Below are positions 21,444 to 29,428 of a DNA stretch of 37,999 nt, piece by piece. The DNA is from a virus. The position numbers were made by a program, and so were the translations under genes. The stretch is from IMG/VR virus record IMGVR_UViG_3300008267_000135, positions 1 to 37,999 of that record. One strand, given 5' to 3'. The notes beneath the pieces were generated by a model. That model was not told where the DNA came from. It worked only from the letters and a program-made list of their open reading frames with translations, and did not search any database. Each line of letters begins with the position of its first letter. Position 1 is the first letter of the stretch.

Positions 21444-21989
21444 TTAATACCGATAGCCTCTACTGCGATAAATGCTAATCTGCGCGCTCGGTGCGATTGG
21501 TACGCCATAAGCCTGCAATGCTGCGCTAGGCGTTGACGCAGATAGATCGCCTGAGTTGTCGCCAGTTGAGCTGCGGGCAAACATCGAGCGAAGCTTAATC
21601 CCCTGGTTTAAAAACAGCGTCGAGAAGTCAAAGAAAACATCATTCTCTGTTGAGTTGTCCAGCTTGATATCTATCGAGTTGCCAAGGATATTCCACACCG
21701 TGCCGCCGTCTACGCTAACCTCAACCCAAAAGAAGATTGATGAAACGCCAGACGCGCCAGTCCTGCCGACACGCAGCCGGCTTTTAATAAAGAATGGCCC
21801 CGTCTTTAATATAGTCAACGTACCATCTGCGCCCATGGCTGCAATCCCGCTTGGTGAAGTCAGTGCGGCTCCGTACTTAACTTGCTTTGGCGTGTCAATT
21901 GGAGAACCTGATTGTGTTGTGACGTCGGTGAATGAGACTTCAAGCGTCAAGCCTGAGTCGCCATCTCCGCGCGGTAGTTCAAGAGCCAT
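21444..21989 (-). CDS. Putative head decoration or virion protein
   Basis: 181 residues from the ATG at 21989, placed behind GGGAGG; an earlier start five codons upstream lacks one. The product is beta-rich (LTLEVSFTDVTTQSGSP; FFWVEVSVDGGTVWNILGN; NDVFFDFSTLFL), fitting a capsid decoration or fibre-like surface protein. The gene between it and capsid is similar in style (FFQGEALLKVVVTGTAEWEVY). The start overlaps the upstream stop by one base. Confidence 0.6.
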   Translation of the reverse strand: MALELPRGDGDSGLTLEVSFTDVTTQSGSPIDTPKQVKYGAALTSPSGIAAMGADGTLTILKTGPFFIKSRLRVGRTGASGVSSIFFWVEVSVDGGTVWNILGNSIDIKLDNSTENDVFFDFSTLFLNQGIKLRSMFARSSTGDNSGDLSASTPSAALQAYGVPIAPSAQISIYRSRGYRY

Positions 21990-22225
21990 CAGTACACCTC
22001 CCATTCAGCGGTTCCGGTGACTACGACCTTCAGCAGAGCCTCACCCTGAAAGAAGTCATAAGAGCCGGATGAACCCCAGTTATCGCCAGTATCAACCCAC
22101 TTATCGGTGGTGCCGTCTAGCAACGCCTGCAACTTAACGCTTGAGCTTACGCCAACTTCGACAACAATAGTTCGCTCCCTGCGACCAAGTACGGGATTTA
22201 AAACAGCGTTCACAGTCTTTGACAT
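21989..22225 (-). CDS. Hypothetical small beta-rich virion protein
   Basis: 78 residues: MSKTVNAVLNPVLGRRERTIVVEVGVSSSVKLQALLDGTTDKWVDTGDNW, then a C-terminal strand pattern. Small beta-rich proteins right after the major capsid gene are often decoration or stabilising proteins. It begins after the terminator at 22244-22265, so read-through or a promoter within that gap is needed. The ribosome site is AGAGGG. No family recognised. Confidence 0.62.
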   Translation of the reverse strand: MSKTVNAVLNPVLGRRERTIVVEVGVSSSVKLQALLDGTTDKWVDTGDNWGSSGSYDFFQGEALLKVVVTGTAEWEVY

Positions 22226-22243
22226 ACTAAAACCCTCTAATGT

Positions 22244-22265
22244 AAAAAACCCGCACTAGGCGGGT
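22244..22265 (-). terminator. Terminator after the capsid unit
   Basis: Leftward ACCCGC-CTAG-type loop-GCGGGT: 6-bp stem (22250-22255 with 22260-22265) with a 4-base loop, followed by six T residues (22249-22244). It lies five bases after the 55-residue gene's stop. Confidence 0.85.
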
Positions 22266-22270
22266 CTTAT

Positions 22271-22438
22271 TTAACTACGCTTGCCGCGCGTCGGCTTCTC
22301 TGGCTCAGGCTCTTTCGCCTCTACCGGATTGTCGTAACCTTCAGGCATAAAGGCAGCATCGACAACCTTATAGCCCTTCTTGTTCCATGCGCGCTTATCT
22401 TCAAAGCTTACTGGCATTGGTAAATATACTGGCTTCAT
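22271..22438 (-). CDS. Small hypothetical protein after major capsid (55 aa)
   Basis: 55 residues: MKPVYLPMPVSFEDKRAWNKKGYKVVDAAFMPEGYDNPVEAKEPEPEKPTRGKRS. The ribosome site is GAGGTG before ATG. It is flanked by two terminators, the capsid one upstream and its own downstream. Similar short proteins ending in an acidic-basic tail ('kgykvvd..f.p.g') commonly follow phage capsid genes. It may be a head accessory factor. Function not known. Confidence 0.72.
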   Translation of the reverse strand: MKPVYLPMPVSFEDKRAWNKKGYKVVDAAFMPEGYDNPVEAKEPEPEKPTRGKRS

Positions 22439-22453
22439 TTTGCACCTCGAAAG

Positions 22454-22473
22454 AAAAGGCGACCGAAGCCGCC
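22454..22473 (-). terminator. UUCG attenuator/terminator directly after major capsid
   Basis: Leftward GGCGGC-TTCG-GTCGCC (22458-22473, one G-T pair) followed by TTTT (22457-22454). It begins nine bases after the capsid stop and should lower transcription past the capsid gene. Confidence 0.8.
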
Positions 22474-22481
22474 TCTATTCA

Positions 22482-23462
22482 TTACTGAGCTGCGTCAGCG
22501 ATGGTGATAACACCGGCTGAGTTCTTAATGTCAGTAACAACCAGATCCCAATTCGAACCGGTCGCCAGCTCTGCATCAGTTGGAGACTTACCGCCGTTGG
22601 TGGTGTCCCAAGTGTAGCCTTTCAGCATTACGCTGAAATCGTAATCAGCCTGGAAGCTGGCTTCGATACGCTGCTTGCCGTTCACGCGCTCGATGTTAGT
22701 CTCAACGCTTGAGCCGTCCATGATGGTGGCAGCACCGCTAGTTAGTGACAGCACGTTGAACTTGTTCGGCGTACCGGCTGCGTACAGAGCCGGAGCATCA
22801 GTAACAACGACTGGCTTACCTAAGATATCAACGATGGTTACGTTCTGAGCTTGGAACAGCTGCGGAGCGTTTGCAAGGTTCTTATCAATCAGCTTGTGAT
22901 AAGCAGCGCCATTCATAATCTGAGCGGCCAATGACTGACTGCGGTCACCAAACTTGGCGTGAGCGCCATTTAGCGCGCCGTAGTTCAGAGCGCCAGCACC
23001 GGCAGTTAAAGCTGATACGTCGTTTTTGGCCGCGACTTGGTTAGAGATAGCGGCAACCAAAGCAGCAATCACAGTGTTTAACTGGTCTTGTAGGATTGAC
23101 TCGGACAACTGCTGTGAAATCAGCGCGATTGCCTGAGCTTCGTTTGCCTGAATCCATGACAGTTGCGAAGGCTCCCACACGATAGGACCGAAACCGCCAG
23201 CAACCTTAACACCTGAGTCTTTTAATTGAGACAGGTTAGTGGCAGATGCTGCGCCGTTAGCAGCGTAACGGTCAACACGACGACGGCTTGCGTGTAATGC
23301 CGAATACATTGAGCGCTCGAAGAAGTCACCTTCAAAGTTTTGGTTAGCCAGAATAATAGTGCCGTTTGAAGCACCGTTAAACTTCTCAATCATCTGGCCT
23401 AAAGTTTCGTATGTCGCCTCTTTAACGTATTCGTTAAAAACGACCATGTTAGTTAATGCCAT
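22482..23462 (-). CDS. Major capsid protein
   Basis: 326 residues, HK97-fold type. The start MALTNMVVFNEYVKEATYETLGQMIEKFNGASNGTIIL and the FFERSMYSALHASRRRVDRYA stretch are typical of the capsid proteins that go with DUF4055 portals. An Ala-rich middle and beta-rich C-terminus follow. It lies right after the scaffold gene and before a UUCG terminator. There is no protease gene and no long N-terminal delta domain; a separate scaffold is used. AGGTG-type ribosome site upstream. Confidence 0.88.
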   Translation of the reverse strand: MALTNMVVFNEYVKEATYETLGQMIEKFNGASNGTIILANQNFEGDFFERSMYSALHASRRRVDRYAANGAASATNLSQLKDSGVKVAGGFGPIVWEPSQLSWIQANEAQAIALISQQLSESILQDQLNTVIAALVAAISNQVAAKNDVSALTAGAGALNYGALNGAHAKFGDRSQSLAAQIMNGAAYHKLIDKNLANAPQLFQAQNVTIVDILGKPVVVTDAPALYAAGTPNKFNVLSLTSGAATIMDGSSVETNIERVNGKQRIEASFQADYDFSVMLKGYTWDTTNGGKSPTDAELATGSNWDLVVTDIKNSAGVITIADAAQ

Positions 23463-23474
23463 GTCAGCACCTCA

Positions 23475-24158
23475 TTAGTTGGATAGTTTAAATTTCTTGG
23501 CGTAGTACGCCGCTCGCTCATTCTTTGAGCCATCAACTTTACCAGCCATACCCAAGGCACTGCCCGAGCTATTGCCGTTTGCAAGACCGCCGCCAAAGGT
23601 GGTGATATTGCCTTTTAACAGCGGGCTTAGCGAATCATCTTTCAACAATTCAGCTTTGAAACCTGCTAAATCTAACGCAGAGGCACTGCCGTCAGCGTTC
23701 AAATACGTCACTTTGCCAGTTTCTGCATCAACATCAATCCGGCTTGCAATCAAGGCTTTAAACGCCTTGCCGCCTAAATCTGTGGCCAGCTCGCCAGCTA
23801 AATCAGCAACCAATGCCGAGCGCTTCTCGGTCTTAATCTGGTTCGTCATGCGCTCAATGCGCGCTTCATACTGGCTTTTGCTTTCACCCAATCGCCGCTC
23901 TGCATCTGCAAGGATTTCATCAACCTTACCTTCCGCTTTCAACTTCTCAAGCGCTTTACGCTCAGCCTCAGCTTGTTGTTGCTGTTGCTTTGACTCGTAT
24001 TCTGTCAGCTTGGTGCTGGCTTCACGATACTTGTTATCCAAGTCGTTCAGCGTCTGCTTTAGCTTTGCATCTTTCGCCGGTACGAATTGCTCACCGTCCT
24101 GCACAAATGCTGCTCTTGCCTTTTCTGGCAAGCTCTCAAATTCTTCTTTCGTTAACAT
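23475..24158 (-). CDS. Scaffold protein
   Basis: 227 residues from the ATG at 24158 (AGAGG eight bases upstream; the frame also has an ATG at 24182 with a poorer site). It is charged and helical throughout: coiled coil about 35-115 (Q-rich KQQQQQAEAERKALEKL, then ADAERRLGESKSQYEARIERMTNQIKTEKR). A short beta segment and a basic C-terminal helix (NERAAYYAKKFKL) follow; that helix is the usual capsid-binding end. A dedicated promoter lies upstream at 24211-24239. Confidence 0.85.
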   Translation of the reverse strand: MLTKEEFESLPEKARAAFVQDGEQFVPAKDAKLKQTLNDLDNKYREASTKLTEYESKQQQQQAEAERKALEKLKAEGKVDEILADAERRLGESKSQYEARIERMTNQIKTEKRSALVADLAGELATDLGGKAFKALIASRIDVDAETGKVTYLNADGSASALDLAGFKAELLKDDSLSPLLKGNITTFGGGLANGNSSGSALGMAGKVDGSKNERAAYYAKKFKLSN

Positions 24159-24210
24159 GGGCACAGCCTCTAGTTGCCTCATCCAATGCCAAGCACAGCC
24201 TGACAGCCAC

Positions 24211-24239
24211 AGTATAAATAGTTACGCGTTACTTGGCAA
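24211..24239 (-). promoter_or_regulatory. Late promoter before scaffold/capsid, with 14-bp element in the spacer
   Basis: Leftward: TTGCCA (24234-24239; five of six consensus bases), 17 bases, TATACT (24211-24216). The spacer holds AGTAACGCGTAACT (24220-24233). The element overlaps the stop codon of the portal gene. Best promoter match of the four. Confidence 0.65.
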
Positions 24240-25685
24240 ATCACCGCCATCAGAGCGGTTTAGTAAATCTTCAGCGCTCGCAACAGTCCAACCTCCTTGC
24301 GCCAGCTGGTCAACAGCTTCCTGCCGGTCAATCAAGCCTGACAGGTAGTTTTCGCGGATTTGTTGGACGTCCTGAGCGCTGATTCTTGACTGGCTAAAAT
24401 CTTTCTTCAGTTTGATCTCAATCTGGTCGTTTTGTTCGACCATATCTTGAGGCCATAATCCTTCAAACATGCCGCAATATTGCAGAATGCGAGTGAAAGC
24501 GCCCTCAAGCTGATTCGCCAAACCAACCAGTCGGCTTGATTGCTCTTCGCTGTATGTTTGCACCTCGGTTGCCGTGCGACTGCCGGATAAATCAGCTGGA
24601 AATACAGCGCCCAATGCGCGAAGCTTGGCTTCGTTGTCTTTGAAATATCTCTCGTAACCTTCAAGTGCAACATTGGCCGAAAGTAGTTCGCCGCGAGACT
24701 CACCAGAGAAGATGTTCACAGCGCCAGCTCCAGTTGCGACATAATCGCGCCCGTTGACTTCTTTGAACTGCTCCCAATCAATCGAGCCAATGCCGTAAAA
24801 GTTAGTCGTTGGCGGCAGCATCCGCATCGCCTCTTTGTACTCGGCGCTCACCTGGTAACGCGCCAAAGTCAAATCAACAATGCCAGATAGATAACCCATT
24901 TCAACCGGCATGGAGCCAGCTTGCAAGGCTTCATCACTAACAATCTGCACCGGCAACCACTTAAGCGGAGCGCCGCCGACTTGAACATAACTGCGTTCGC
25001 CTTCTTGCAATCCGCCATCTGCGCCACTAACAATCTTTTGCTGGTAGTAATTGCCGTTTTCGTCGAGCGCCAGAATCAGGTAGCTATCAATCGTCTTTTG
25101 CGTCATTGCAGCTTGATTAAAAATCAAGCCTTGTTCATAAAAGCAGATGTAGGACAGCTGCATCTTGCCGTTGATTCGCTGAAAGTGCCAATACACCACA
25201 GAGTCACGGTTGTATTGTTTAATCGTTGCGCGTGGCTTTAAAGCCTTCAGGTCAGCAACTGAAACGCCTTCAGCTGGCAGGTCAGATAAACCCTGATAAT
25301 CAGCAACCAACACATGCCACTTAGCTGGCAGGATGTTCTGTGCCGTTTGACTCATCATTGCGTCGATGCTCATGCCGTCGCCGTCTGCATCTTCCAGCAG
25401 GTAGGATAAACGCTCAGGCACTTCGATTTCGGCGGTTTCAAATTCCATCTTGCCGACTAATGACTTCAGTGTCTGAGATGGGATTTCGTCAAACTCTGCG
25501 CCTGCGATGTACTGCTGATAGCGCATGCGGGCTGATTTACTGACGGTATCAAGGCTTGACGGATGCGGCAGATAATCAACGGTCTTTTGCTTGACGAAAA
25601 ACGCACCACGCACACAGTCGCGGATTTTAGTCAGCTCCGTCTGCATGAGTGTAAATTCAGGATGCTTAGTGATTGCTGTTAGCAT
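24222..25685 (-). CDS. Portal protein, DUF4055 family
   Basis: 487 residues, normal for a portal. The N-terminus (HPEFTLMQTELTKIRDCVRGAFFVKQKTVDYLPHP) and RYQQYIAGAEFDEIPSQTLKSLVGKMEFETAEI match the DUF4055 portal pattern. The dodecameric ring sits at one capsid vertex, where terminase docks and DNA passes. The last 25 or so residues are polar. The start is 25 bases after a TATACT promoter. Unusually, the MuF-type gene lies upstream of it rather than downstream. Confidence 0.87.
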   Translation of the reverse strand: MLTAITKHPEFTLMQTELTKIRDCVRGAFFVKQKTVDYLPHPSSLDTVSKSARMRYQQYIAGAEFDEIPSQTLKSLVGKMEFETAEIEVPERLSYLLEDADGDGMSIDAMMSQTAQNILPAKWHVLVADYQGLSDLPAEGVSVADLKALKPRATIKQYNRDSVVYWHFQRINGKMQLSYICFYEQGLIFNQAAMTQKTIDSYLILALDENGNYYQQKIVSGADGGLQEGERSYVQVGGAPLKWLPVQIVSDEALQAGSMPVEMGYLSGIVDLTLARYQVSAEYKEAMRMLPPTTNFYGIGSIDWEQFKEVNGRDYVATGAGAVNIFSGESRGELLSANVALEGYERYFKDNEAKLRALGAVFPADLSGSRTATEVQTYSEEQSSRLVGLANQLEGAFTRILQYCGMFEGLWPQDMVEQNDQIEIKLKKDFSQSRISAQDVQQIRENYLSGLIDRQEAVDQLAQGGWTVASAEDLLNRSDGGDLPSNA

Positions 25686-25710
25686 GGCAACGCCTCAGAT
25701 ATTTGTTTGT

Positions 25711-25740
25711 AGTATAGCGCTGGTTACGCGTTACCGTCTA
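25711..25740 (-). promoter_or_regulatory. Late promoter before portal, with 14-bp element in the spacer
   Basis: Leftward: TAGACG (25735-25740; four of six), 18 bases, TATACT (25711-25716). The spacer holds GGTAACGCGTAACC (25722-25735), the most complete copy of the element. It overlaps the last codons of the MuF gene. The start of transcription would be about 20 bases before the portal ATG. Confidence 0.6.
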
Positions 25741-26818
25741 GTGCTCGCAATTCTGCAAGCGTAAGTGGTCTGCCTGCAAGGTCAACGAATTGCGACAGTG
25801 ACAGCTTGCCTTGCCGGAATATCTCCGCCTTGCCTTTACCAAGCGCTGAATCTTGGAACCACGCAGGCTGGCGTTTAAGCCATTCGTCGTATTGCGTGTA
25901 CTTGATTTGGCCAGCTTTGAAGATGTCGGAATCTTTGCGCCCACGATACTTAACCTTTTTGTCGGTCTTATCCTGTCGTTGCTCGAATTCTTCTTTGGCC
26001 TCTGCGCCTCGCTGACCGCCAACCGCCGCCCGAGTATCAACATCTTGCATGGCGATTGCGGGAATCATTGTTGACCGGCAATTGAAGTGAAGCGGCGGTA
26101 CAGGCTTCGCTGGGTCGTCAATCTTGTATCGATTACCGTCTTTGCTTGAGCAGGTCAGTGTAGTGCGATTGTCTAACGTGGCAACAAACACAACCTCATC
26201 GACATCGTTATCAATGAACATTGCTTCGCGCGCTTGGTTTGAGTAGTGGATAACTCCAGTGCGGACAAGCGCCTCAGCTTGCTTGGTTAGCTGACCATCC
26301 ATCAGCAGCTTTAGCTCCCGCAATATCTCGTTTGTTGTCGCGCCTTTACCGTAACCATTGGCAATAATGGAGTCGATGCGATCAACATCATTCAGCACTT
26401 TTGACTTAACAAACTGCGCCCACGTTCCGGCATCCACTTTATTACCATCAGTCAGGCTCATAATCGCCTTGTTGATGTAGCTTGTTATCTTTTCGTCAGC
26501 CGGAGTGTTTAACTTGATGCTAACCGCACTCCCTACAAGACCAGCATAATAACCGCTGTCGTATATTGCGATATTCTCAAGCTCTTTTGTGACTTCCTGC
26601 CAGCCCTCGTTATCAATCTCAGTGATAGCGCGCCTGATTGCCGCTGTGAGCTGGTTTCGCTTGGTGATTGATACATTGTCGCCTGCGTCCAATAGAATCA
26701 GTCTGGCGGCTTTGTAAGCAGCTTCAAGAGTTGGTGCCAGTTTGGAGCGCAAGATGCCGCTTGCGAGTCTGCCAAGATATACGCTGCGCTGCTCTGTCAA
26801 ATTCAGCAAGTCATTCAT
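25724..26818 (-). CDS. Head morphogenesis protein, MuF / SPP1 gp7 family
   Basis: 364 residues. Residues about 150-260 hold the MuF-type core (TNEILRELKLLMDGQLTKQAEALVRTGVIHYSNQAREAMF; then VDEVVFVATLDNRTTLTCSSKDGNRY and PVPPLHFNCRSTMIP, with the conserved 'RT', 'D.rTc..C...dG' and 'P.H..CRs' elements). The C-terminal WLKRQPAWFQDSALGKGKAE is a common end in this family. A minor head protein near the portal, possibly ejected with DNA. It precedes portal here. Confidence 0.88.
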   Translation of the reverse strand: MNDLLNLTEQRSVYLGRLASGILRSKLAPTLEAAYKAARLILLDAGDNVSITKRNQLTAAIRRAITEIDNEGWQEVTKELENIAIYDSGYYAGLVGSAVSIKLNTPADEKITSYINKAIMSLTDGNKVDAGTWAQFVKSKVLNDVDRIDSIIANGYGKGATTNEILRELKLLMDGQLTKQAEALVRTGVIHYSNQAREAMFIDNDVDEVVFVATLDNRTTLTCSSKDGNRYKIDDPAKPVPPLHFNCRSTMIPAIAMQDVDTRAAVGGQRGAEAKEEFEQRQDKTDKKVKYRGRKDSDIFKAGQIKYTQYDEWLKRQPAWFQDSALGKGKAEIFRQGKLSLSQFVDLAGRPLTLAELRALDGNA

Positions 26819-26843
26819 TCTAAAATCCGCCTAAAAAATACAC

Positions 26844-27425
26844 CTAAGCATAGCGCAATCGAAGATTGGCGGCCACTCGATCATCTTTTTGCAATGCAGC
26901 TAACTGCAACGCTAGTTCATGCTTGCGCCTTCTCCATGCCTCATGAGCATCATTTGGGCACGAAAACCGACCAAGAAAAACTCTCCCAGTGCCGAATGGA
27001 TTTTTACACTGAGCTACAAATAATCCTCTTACTGCGTCAAAGTGGACTCCTATTGGCCAATCACCTCTTGCTGCTGCCCTATCTACCGTGAAAAGATTTG
27101 TTATCTTGCTTACAAAAACGCAAGTTTCAGGAGAGTAAATTTTATTTCCGGCAAATAAAAGGTCTTTATCCAGCTCGCTACCTTGCCATTCCTGATTTTC
27201 CATCCATTTTTTAAATACGCTAAAAGTTAACCAATCCGCGCAGACAGCACACCAGATGTATGTCGGCTGTTTTTTTTGGTGCCCTTTGCTGTAACATCTT
27301 TTCAGCATGTCAGCCCACGTCCTATAGAATGGACACATTAACTGCCTGCCATTAACCGCTACATTTACCTTGTAGTCAGCATCATTAGTGCCAACGCCAT
27401 GAACTAGCTTAATTCCAGCCCTCAT
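26844..27425 (-). CDS. AP2/HNH-type putative homing endonuclease or DNA-binding protein
   Basis: 193 residues. The sequence follows a widespread phage family: 'CPFYRTWADMLKRCYSK', 'PTYIWCAVCADWLTFSVFKKWMENQEWQGSELDKDLL', 'NKIYSPETCVFV', then an AP2-like C-terminal domain (RGDWPIGVHFDAVRGLFVAQCKN and FLGRFSCPNDAHEAWRRRKHELA). Such genes act as free-standing mobile endonucleases that insert between phage genes. It interrupts terminase and MuF/portal genes, with large non-coding hairpin DNA on its upstream side. The classic HNH metal triad is not clear to me. Confidence 0.75.
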   Translation of the reverse strand: MRAGIKLVHGVGTNDADYKVNVAVNGRQLMCPFYRTWADMLKRCYSKGHQKKQPTYIWCAVCADWLTFSVFKKWMENQEWQGSELDKDLLFAGNKIYSPETCVFVSKITNLFTVDRAAARGDWPIGVHFDAVRGLFVAQCKNPFGTGRVFLGRFSCPNDAHEAWRRRKHELALQLAALQKDDRVAANLRLRYA

Positions 27426-27439
27426 AAATCACCACCAAT

Positions 27440-27509
27440 AAAAAAGCCAATGCGCTTTATCGGGTGAGAATTAGGTGGCAAATACACCTTCCGATAGAAC
27501 GCACTGGCT
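27440..27509 (-). terminator. Large, nested imperfect hairpin ending in a T-run
   Basis: AGCCAATGCG (27445-27454) pairs with CGCACTGGCT (27500-27509), 10 bp with one mismatch-type pair. Inside, TATCGG (27458-27463) pairs with CCGATA (27491-27496), and AGGTG (27473-27477) with CACCT (27485-27489). Read leftward it ends in six T residues (27445-27440). It lies between the terminase-linked small gene and the endonuclease gene. Much larger than a normal terminator. Confidence 0.6.
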
Positions 27510-27547
27510 GTTTTACACTTGCATCAATTGGCTTCTCACGGCCAATA

Positions 27548-27736
27548 TCAATTGTATGCGTCAAGCAGCGCTCTAGCAAGTATTTTAATCATCAAGTTCG
27601 CATCACCGCAGTACTCCTTGCCATTCGCCAACATCCGAATCTGAGTAAAGCACAGAATATGCGCCTCTTCTGGCTCTATGTCGTTTGGCAGGTAAACAAC
27701 CAGGTGCGGTTGTAGCTCGGAGATGTTATCGACCAA
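27548..27736 (-). CDS. Hypothetical protein after terminase large subunit
   Basis: 62 residues from a TTG start that overlaps the terminase stop by 11 bases, with AAAGG nine bases upstream. The product is soluble (VDNISELQPHLVVYLPNDIEPEEAHILCFTQIRMLANGKEYCGDANLMIKILARALLDAYN) and looks like a compact alpha/beta fold. No family recognised. Opposite-strand frames over it are weaker. A hairpin of ATTGGC/GCCAAT (27528-27547) lies directly after its stop. Confidence 0.6.
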   Translation of the reverse strand: MVDNISELQPHLVVYLPNDIEPEEAHILCFTQIRMLANGKEYCGDANLMIKILARALLDAYN

Positions 27737-28973
27737 CTTTGATGCCTTTTGCTAGTGGCTTAATAACCGGAAACACATACGCCAAAGGATAGCCGAAAGC
27801 GTCTGATTGATGGTCAAGGCCATTTTTTTTGTCTGGCTCACCATTCGCATCATAGGCTTGCTGCTCAATACACTTTGCAGTTTCTGGACACCTTAGCGAG
27901 TTAATCCAAAGTCTGCCAACACTAAACTGTCGATTTACGCAGTTAACCCTGTCTCGCACTCTCGGGTTTGTGTCGTGCGCGCAGACATAAAATCCTGCCA
28001 GCTCTAGCATGTTAATGTCAGACAGTGAAGCGCCTTTGCTGCTGGTGTTTTTACCGCTGGCGTCAGGATAAATTACAATCTTGTGTCCTTGCGACTTCCA
28101 ACGCTCTGTAATTACTTTAATCATGTACGGCGTGTCTTGACCGCCTTTGATTTCTTCGACGCAATGCCAACCGTCTGCGCGCTCAACAAAGATACATGCA
28201 GCCATCTTGTTTACGTTGAAGTCCATGCCGATGTGCAGCTTGTCACCTGGTTGAATTGACTCAAGCGAATTCTTTTTCAGTCGCTCGTATTCAGGATAAA
28301 CACTGCCGGACGTTAAGTTAACGAACTGTCCGCGCAAGTACGCCTGAATTAATCCGTCTGGGTAAGTCTCCAGCAGCGTGTCGATATAATCAGGAGGTAG
28401 ATAGTCGGCATTCTCATAAGTCGAAGCCTGCACCATTGAGTAGCTAGGTGTTGGGTCTTGTTTGAATTTTTCGTAGACAAACAAAAAGCCCTCCGGCGTT
28501 GTCGTTACGCCTATTCCGTTTTCAACACCATCAATGACAAGACGCAAACGCGCCACGATTTTATTCCATGCGTCATGGGCTTTCTTCTTCGGCAACGTGT
28601 CGATTTCATCAACTAACGCACGAGCTATTTTAAAGCCAACGATAGAGCCAGGATTATCCATTGAGCGGCAAATAACTGTGCCGTAGTAGAATCTCCCTCG
28701 GTAAATGTGAACTTCTTTGTGGCTTTCGATTATCTCAACACGAAAGCCCATCATCTCAGCGGCTTCTGCAAATGTCGGGTAAAAGATGTCTCTTATTGAC
28801 GGGTAAGAAGTGCCGAAATAGCCCTGCACCGTCTTTGGATGCTTGGCTGCAAATATCAGCAAGTCAAGACAGCCGACAAAGGTTTTACCCGAACCAAACC
28901 CGCCAACGTATGCGCGATACTTGGTGTTTAATCCGTTTAGGTAAGTATTCTGCGGAGCGCTAAGGCTTAGCAT
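27726..28973 (-). CDS. terL: Terminase large subunit
   Basis: 415 residues. The N-terminal ATPase has Walker A GGFGSGKT (24-31), Walker B ALVDEID (119-125) and coupling motif TTTPEG (157-162). The C-terminal RNase H-like nuclease has Asp251 (IGMDFNVN), Asp304 (IYPDASG) and Asp387/Asp391 (DHQSDAFGY). All key residues are present. It powers DNA packaging and cuts the concatemer. It overlaps the small subunit gene by 14 bases. I cannot say from sequence alone whether packaging is headful or cos-type. Confidence 0.95.
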   Translation of the reverse strand: MLSLSAPQNTYLNGLNTKYRAYVGGFGSGKTFVGCLDLLIFAAKHPKTVQGYFGTSYPSIRDIFYPTFAEAAEMMGFRVEIIESHKEVHIYRGRFYYGTVICRSMDNPGSIVGFKIARALVDEIDTLPKKKAHDAWNKIVARLRLVIDGVENGIGVTTTPEGFLFVYEKFKQDPTPSYSMVQASTYENADYLPPDYIDTLLETYPDGLIQAYLRGQFVNLTSGSVYPEYERLKKNSLESIQPGDKLHIGMDFNVNKMAACIFVERADGWHCVEEIKGGQDTPYMIKVITERWKSQGHKIVIYPDASGKNTSSKGASLSDINMLELAGFYVCAHDTNPRVRDRVNCVNRQFSVGRLWINSLRCPETAKCIEQQAYDANGEPDKKNGLDHQSDAFGYPLAYVFPVIKPLAKGIKVGR

Positions 28974-29391
28974 TCGTCACTGAAACATCAGCTACAGGCT
29001 GGCGCACTTCAAATGAGATATTCAGCGGCAACGACTTCTCATCGTCTTTGCGGTTTTCTGGCTTGTCGAAGCCTAACAGTTTAGCCTTGCTCATTGTGGC
29101 ATTAACAGCAGCAGATGATTGCACTGTCTCAGCAGATAAAGCTGCTTTTCGCGCTTCTTCAAGCTCTTTGAGTAGGTCTTGCAGTGTGATTCCGTGATTG
29201 GCTCGCAAGGCTTCACGTATAGCTTCAACTCTAAGGGCTATATCGGGGTTTGATAAAAGCTTGTTTGCTTCGTTAGCCTGAGTTTGAGCTGTGGCTTTTG
29301 AGTTGTACGCCTGCCGGTACGCTTCCGCACCGTTACTTGTCTCTACGTATGCTTGAGCAAACTTTTCTTGTTTTGGTGTTAGTTCAGCCAC
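28960..29391 (-). CDS. terS: Terminase small subunit
   Basis: 143 residues. An N-terminal HTH region (LTPKQEKFAQAYVETSNGAEAYRQAYNSKATAQTQANEANKLLSNPDI) is the hallmark of the Terminase_2-type small subunits. A helical middle and an acidic/basic C-terminus follow. I place the start at the GTG at 29391 because AAGGAG lies eight bases upstream. The open frame runs to 29631, but that extension crosses a terminator and the tRNA-like gene. It recognises the packaging site and loads TerL. Confidence 0.9.
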   Translation of the reverse strand: MAELTPKQEKFAQAYVETSNGAEAYRQAYNSKATAQTQANEANKLLSNPDIALRVEAIREALRANHGITLQDLLKELEEARKAALSAETVQSSAAVNATMSKAKLLGFDKPENRKDDEKSLPLNISFEVRQPVADVSVTNAKP

Positions 29392-29428
29392 GGGCTTACT
29401 CCTTAAATCAGGCACTGCCTGTCGCCAG

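Noticed and set aside
27464-27715. 83-residue rightward frame
   Set aside because: It runs through the large hairpin and against the terminase-linked gene; no ribosome site seen.
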